This document shows, one piece after another, positions 61,551-64,000 of a DNA stretch of 64,000 nt; within the stretch, counting starts at the first letter, position 1; every line of letters begins with the position of its first letter. The DNA lies in assembly GCF_050410775.1 (NCBI RefSeq), contig NZ_CP191229.1; one strand, written 5' to 3'. A program made the position numbers and the translations under genes. This stretch comes from Erwinia sp050410775. GTDB lineage: Bacteria > Pseudomonadota > Gammaproteobacteria > Enterobacterales > Enterobacteriaceae. The notes under the pieces were generated by a model. That model saw only the letters and a list, made by a program, of their open reading frames with translations. It was not told the origin of the DNA and made no database searches.

Positions 61551-64000
61551 CAGTCTCTTCCCTGTCGTTTAATCCCTGTAACAATCCGGCGTACAGATTA
61601 CGGTGAACGGTATGATCCTCAGGCGACGTGATCCCGTCGCCGGTCTGCGGGGTATGGTTATGCAGCCCGAGATTAGCCAGTGTCCCTTGCTTAGCATTGC
61701 GGTATTCACTGACTACCGGGATGTGGTAACTGGCACCATTAGCCATTACCAGCCGGTAGCTGCGGGTAACGACCTGATGATCGATTTCCAGCTGGCCGCT
61801 CTCGTCCAGCACGCCTTTGCTCAGCAGCGCACCATCGGCATAGAGCGTGTAGGGCATGCCAGCATAGCTGCTACTGGCGTTGGCGGTCTGCGGCAAACGT
61901 AGCCGTAATAATTGTCGCGCTGACGCCTGCAGTGCCGGATAGTCAGGATGATCCGCCGCCATGCCGGCTGGGCCGCTGTAGTCAAAATCGGCCGCCCTGA
62001 CGGCAAAATCACCCTTCGTACCCAGCTCTATCCGGTAAGGATCGAGAGTGATATAGCTGCCCCCGGCGTTAAGAGTGATTTTCTTTTTAGCGACAAGGTG
62101 AATTTCATCGTCCGTGCTGACAATCTCCAGCCCCTGTTTTGCCAGCAGCTGCATTTGATCGTTCTGCGCCTGAACCGTTACCGCGCCCTGGTTAGCGATA
62201 AGCCTGACGCCCAGCTTGCGTACAAACAGGCTGAGGCCTTCACCCACGCCGATAAACAGACGTTTCATAACGCCCATATCGGCATTGGCCCCCGCGTTAA
62301 AGATTAGATTGCGGGAAGCGGCCAGCTGCAGGTGCTGGCCACTGGCCAGAGCAATACCTTTTGGCGCACCAATCAGCGTAACCGCCTCCTGAAGCTTCTC
62401 AATTTGTTCACGCATAAAGGCCAGCTGCGCTTCCAGCTGAGCGGGTTCCGCTTTGGCGGTTTTTGCATCGTCGGATAAGGCGCGCATCTGTTCAGCGGCC
62501 TGTTTCAACCTTGCGGTCGCCTCTTCCATCGCCAGCATTTGCCCGTCCGCCAGAGGCTGTTTATCAGCGGTGATAAACACGCCCTTTCCGCCCCGTATCG
62601 CTACGTGCGCGTCGGTTCGCAGCTCTGCCCCTTCTCCCCTGAGCGCACGCTGAGCATCTACGTTGTGCCCTATATTGAGTTGGGTTTTACCGCCATATTC
62701 GGTGCCGAGCTTGATATGCTCTTCACCCCGCCTGTCCTCCATCCGGAGTTTGTTGTTAGCCGGTGTACGGATGACATTGCGCGTGCTGTTTTTTTCCGTA
62801 ACGTGGTCCGGATGCCGGGAATCGTGCAGTGCATGTGCAATATATGGCCGGTCCGGATCGCCGTTATGAAAAGCAATAGCCACTTCCGTACCCTGAACCA
62901 GCGGGAAGTGAAAGCCGTACATATCGCCGCCGTAGGGTTTTGCCAGCCGTACCGGCATACTTTCCAGGCCCGCTGCCTTATCGTCCCGGTCTGCATCAAA
63001 TCTCACCCGATAAAGCCCCGACGCGTCCTGCCAGGCGTACAGGTCATTTTCCTTTGCGCTGGTGATACGCGCCATCAGCGTCCCCTTCACTACCGGGCGC
63101 GCTTTCGCTTCGGGCCGCCAGAAACAGGTCTCGCTCCAGGGCGTAGCGGTAAACTCAACCTGCAGCGCGTTCTTACGGCTGGCAATGAACACCACCGACA
63201 CTACCGTCAGTTGTTCATTCAGCACCGCTGGCAGCTCAGGCGGCACTGCCTGATCGATCAGGGTGATCACCTGCGCCGGGCCCAGCAATGCATCATTACT
63301 CCTGCCGCTTATCCGGGTGCGGCGGCAAAGAAGGCGCTCGTGCTCAAGCCGTGCATAGAAGTTACCGGTTTCCAGCTTTGGCGAATATCTGTCGCCTGGC
63401 TCAGCGTGCCGCGTGCCGTAGCGCCACTCTTCCCCGTACGTCACGCCTTCCCCGTCCCCCCGCGTCATATCTGCCGGTGCCGACTCCTGCCGCAGTTGCG
63501 CCTGGTGAGGGTTGTAATCTCCGGTCATTACCGAGGCTGCCACCACGTCGTGCTCCACTTTGAGCATCCACGCCGATACCGTACCCCCATCATTCATGCC
63601 CGACGGGCTGCTCAGCGGCAGCTTTTTACCAAAGGTCCACGCGCCCGCGTTGTCGGAAAAGTGAATAACCTCCGTCTGAGTATCTGGCTGCAAAGTGAAG
63701 AAGTAATGGATACCGACTTCCGACAGCAGCCGCTCCACAAAGGCCAGATCGCTCTCCTGATACTGGTTTATCTGCTCACGCTGCGGGTAATCGGCCTTCA
63801 GCCGGAACTCATACTCCCAGCCCTTCAGCCCATGCTCCTTCAGGACCTGTTCCACCACCTCTGGCACCGACCTGTCGACGAAAAAACGGTGGCTGCGGAC
63901 CTGTCGCCTCAGCAGCGCGAGAAAAGGCTCCAGATCCAGCTCGTACAGCGTCTGGTCGGGGGAGCTTTTCAGTCGGCGAAAGGCTGTGACCACGCCGTGC
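61537..64000 (-). CDS. vgrG: VgrG (TssI) T6SS spike protein, 5' end beyond the window
   Basis: The visible 821 codons run from HGVVTAFRRLKSSPDQ to the C-terminus; the first ~90 residues of a typical VgrG lie past the right edge. Contains the gp27/gp5-like core (EFRLKADYPQREQINQYQES, FPLVQGTEVAIAFHNGDPDRP), the beta-helix (NKLRMEDRRGEEHIKLGTEY), a DUF2345-like region (about 620-700), and a C-terminal extension of ~120 residues that could dock Tle5. Fourteen-base overlap with tle5. Confidence 0.95.
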   Translation of the reverse strand, partial: HGVVTAFRRLKSSPDQTLYELDLEPFLALLRRQVRSHRFFVDRSVPEVVEQVLKEHGLKGWEYEFRLKADYPQREQINQYQESDLAFVERLLSEVGIHYFFTLQPDTQTEVIHFSDNAGAWTFGKKLPLSSPSGMNDGGTVSAWMLKVEHDVVAASVMTGDYNPHQAQLRQESAPADMTRGDGEGVTYGEEWRYGTRHAEPGDRYSPKLETGNFYARLEHERLLCRRTRISGRSNDALLGPAQVITLIDQAVPPELPAVLNEQLTVVSVVFIASRKNALQVEFTATPWSETCFWRPEAKARPVVKGTLMARITSAKENDLYAWQDASGLYRVRFDADRDDKAAGLESMPVRLAKPYGGDMYGFHFPLVQGTEVAIAFHNGDPDRPYIAHALHDSRHPDHVTEKNSTRNVIRTPANNKLRMEDRRGEEHIKLGTEYGGKTQLNIGHNVDAQRALRGEGAELRTDAHVAIRGGKGVFITADKQPLADGQMLAMEEATARLKQAAEQMRALSDDAKTAKAEPAQLEAQLAFMREQIEKLQEAVTLIGAPKGIALASGQHLQLAASRNLIFNAGANADMGVMKRLFIGVGEGLSLFVRKLGVRLIANQGAVTVQAQNDQMQLLAKQGLEIVSTDDEIHLVAKKKITLNAGGSYITLDPYRIELGTKGDFAVRAADFDYSGPAGMAADHPDYPALQASARQLLRLRLPQTANASSSYAGMPYTLYADGALLSKGVLDESGQLEIDHQVVTRSYRLVMANGASYHIPVVSEYRNAKQGTLANLGLHNHTPQTGDGITSPEDHTVHRNLYAGLLQGLNDREETDEPD

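Noticed and set aside
60345..61631. 428-codon open frame on the plus strand opposite the Tle5 gene
   Set aside because: Antisense shadow of a gene with two clear HKD motifs.
1..64000. CRISPR array, IS element, integrase, tRNA or rRNA
   Set aside because: No regularly spaced repeats, no transposase or integrase protein, and no tRNA or rRNA sequence recognised.

Overview
The window looks like a chromosomal segment of an Erwiniaceae bacterium (Pantoea or Erwinia type, Enterobacterales). The evidence is gene order and protein similarity. The backbone ptrB-yebE-yebG-purT-eda-zwf-hexR-pykA-lpxM-mepM-znuACB-ruvBA-ruvC-yebC-nudB-aspS-yecD-yecE-yecN-cmoA-cmoB-cutC-yecM-argS-flhEAB-cheZYBR-MCPs follows the Escherichia coli order. 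The blocks inserted into it (a dfoJACS desferrioxamine cluster, a carbohydrate PTS operon, gldA, a type VI secretion effector island) fit plant- or soil-associated Erwiniaceae. Genus-level assignment is inference. I saw no rRNA, tRNA, CRISPR array, insertion sequence or replication origin.

Layout. 1-6.2 kb: protease II (cut by the window edge), yebE, a TIM-barrel sugar isomerase-like gene where E. coli has yebF, SOS-regulated yebG, PurR-boxed purT, and eda. 6.4-11.5 kb: a seven-gene minus-strand operon (PFK-like kinase, ascorbate-family PTS IIB and IIC, class II aldolase, small unknown protein, PTS IIA, P-loop kinase) behind a CRP-type promoter. It lies between eda and zwf, and edd, which occupies that interval in E. 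coli, is absent. 11.9-16.2 kb: zwf, hexR, pykA. 16.2-23.1 kb: dfoJ-dfoA-dfoC plus an MdfA-like exporter, behind a Fur-boxed promoter. 23.1-34 kb: lipid A acylation, peptidoglycan endopeptidase, zinc uptake with a Zur box, Holliday junction processing with a LexA box, yebC, nudB, aspS. 34-45.2 kb: yecD, yecE, yecN, cmoAB, gldA, a secreted YD-motif protein, cutC, a PatB-like C-S lyase, yecM, a 41-codon membrane ORF, argS. 45.4-55.6 kb: flhE/A/B, cheZ/Y/B/R and two chemoreceptors behind a sigma-28 promoter. 55.7-64 kb: a T6SS vgrG island (vgrG, Tle5 phospholipase D, two Sel1 lipoproteins as likely immunity proteins, PAAR, a two-TM protein), running off the right edge.

How the genes work together. 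The central carbon block (zwf, hexR, pykA, eda) keeps the Entner-Doudoroff aldolase but not the dehydratase locally. The PTS operon can be read as import and phosphorylation of a hexose or hexulose, a second phosphorylation by the PFK-like enzyme, and cleavage by the aldolase to triose phosphates. The dfo genes would make, cyclise and export a hydroxamate siderophore under iron control. The T6SS island is a self-contained effector-immunity-spike unit sitting directly upstream of the receptor genes, where E. coli carries cheAW and motAB.

Most interesting signals: (1) a ~100-bp cloverleaf-like repeat at 3690-3789 and 45256-45356, both in convergent intergenic gaps, with a conserved core but outer stems of different sequence that each still pair; (2) the duplicated Sel1 immunity genes, near-identical except for one divergent patch; (3) the unassigned PTS pathway with an unknown 89-residue protein; (4) an unannotated 41-residue membrane protein at 43104-43229; (5) a LexA operator that is also the ruvC terminator stem.
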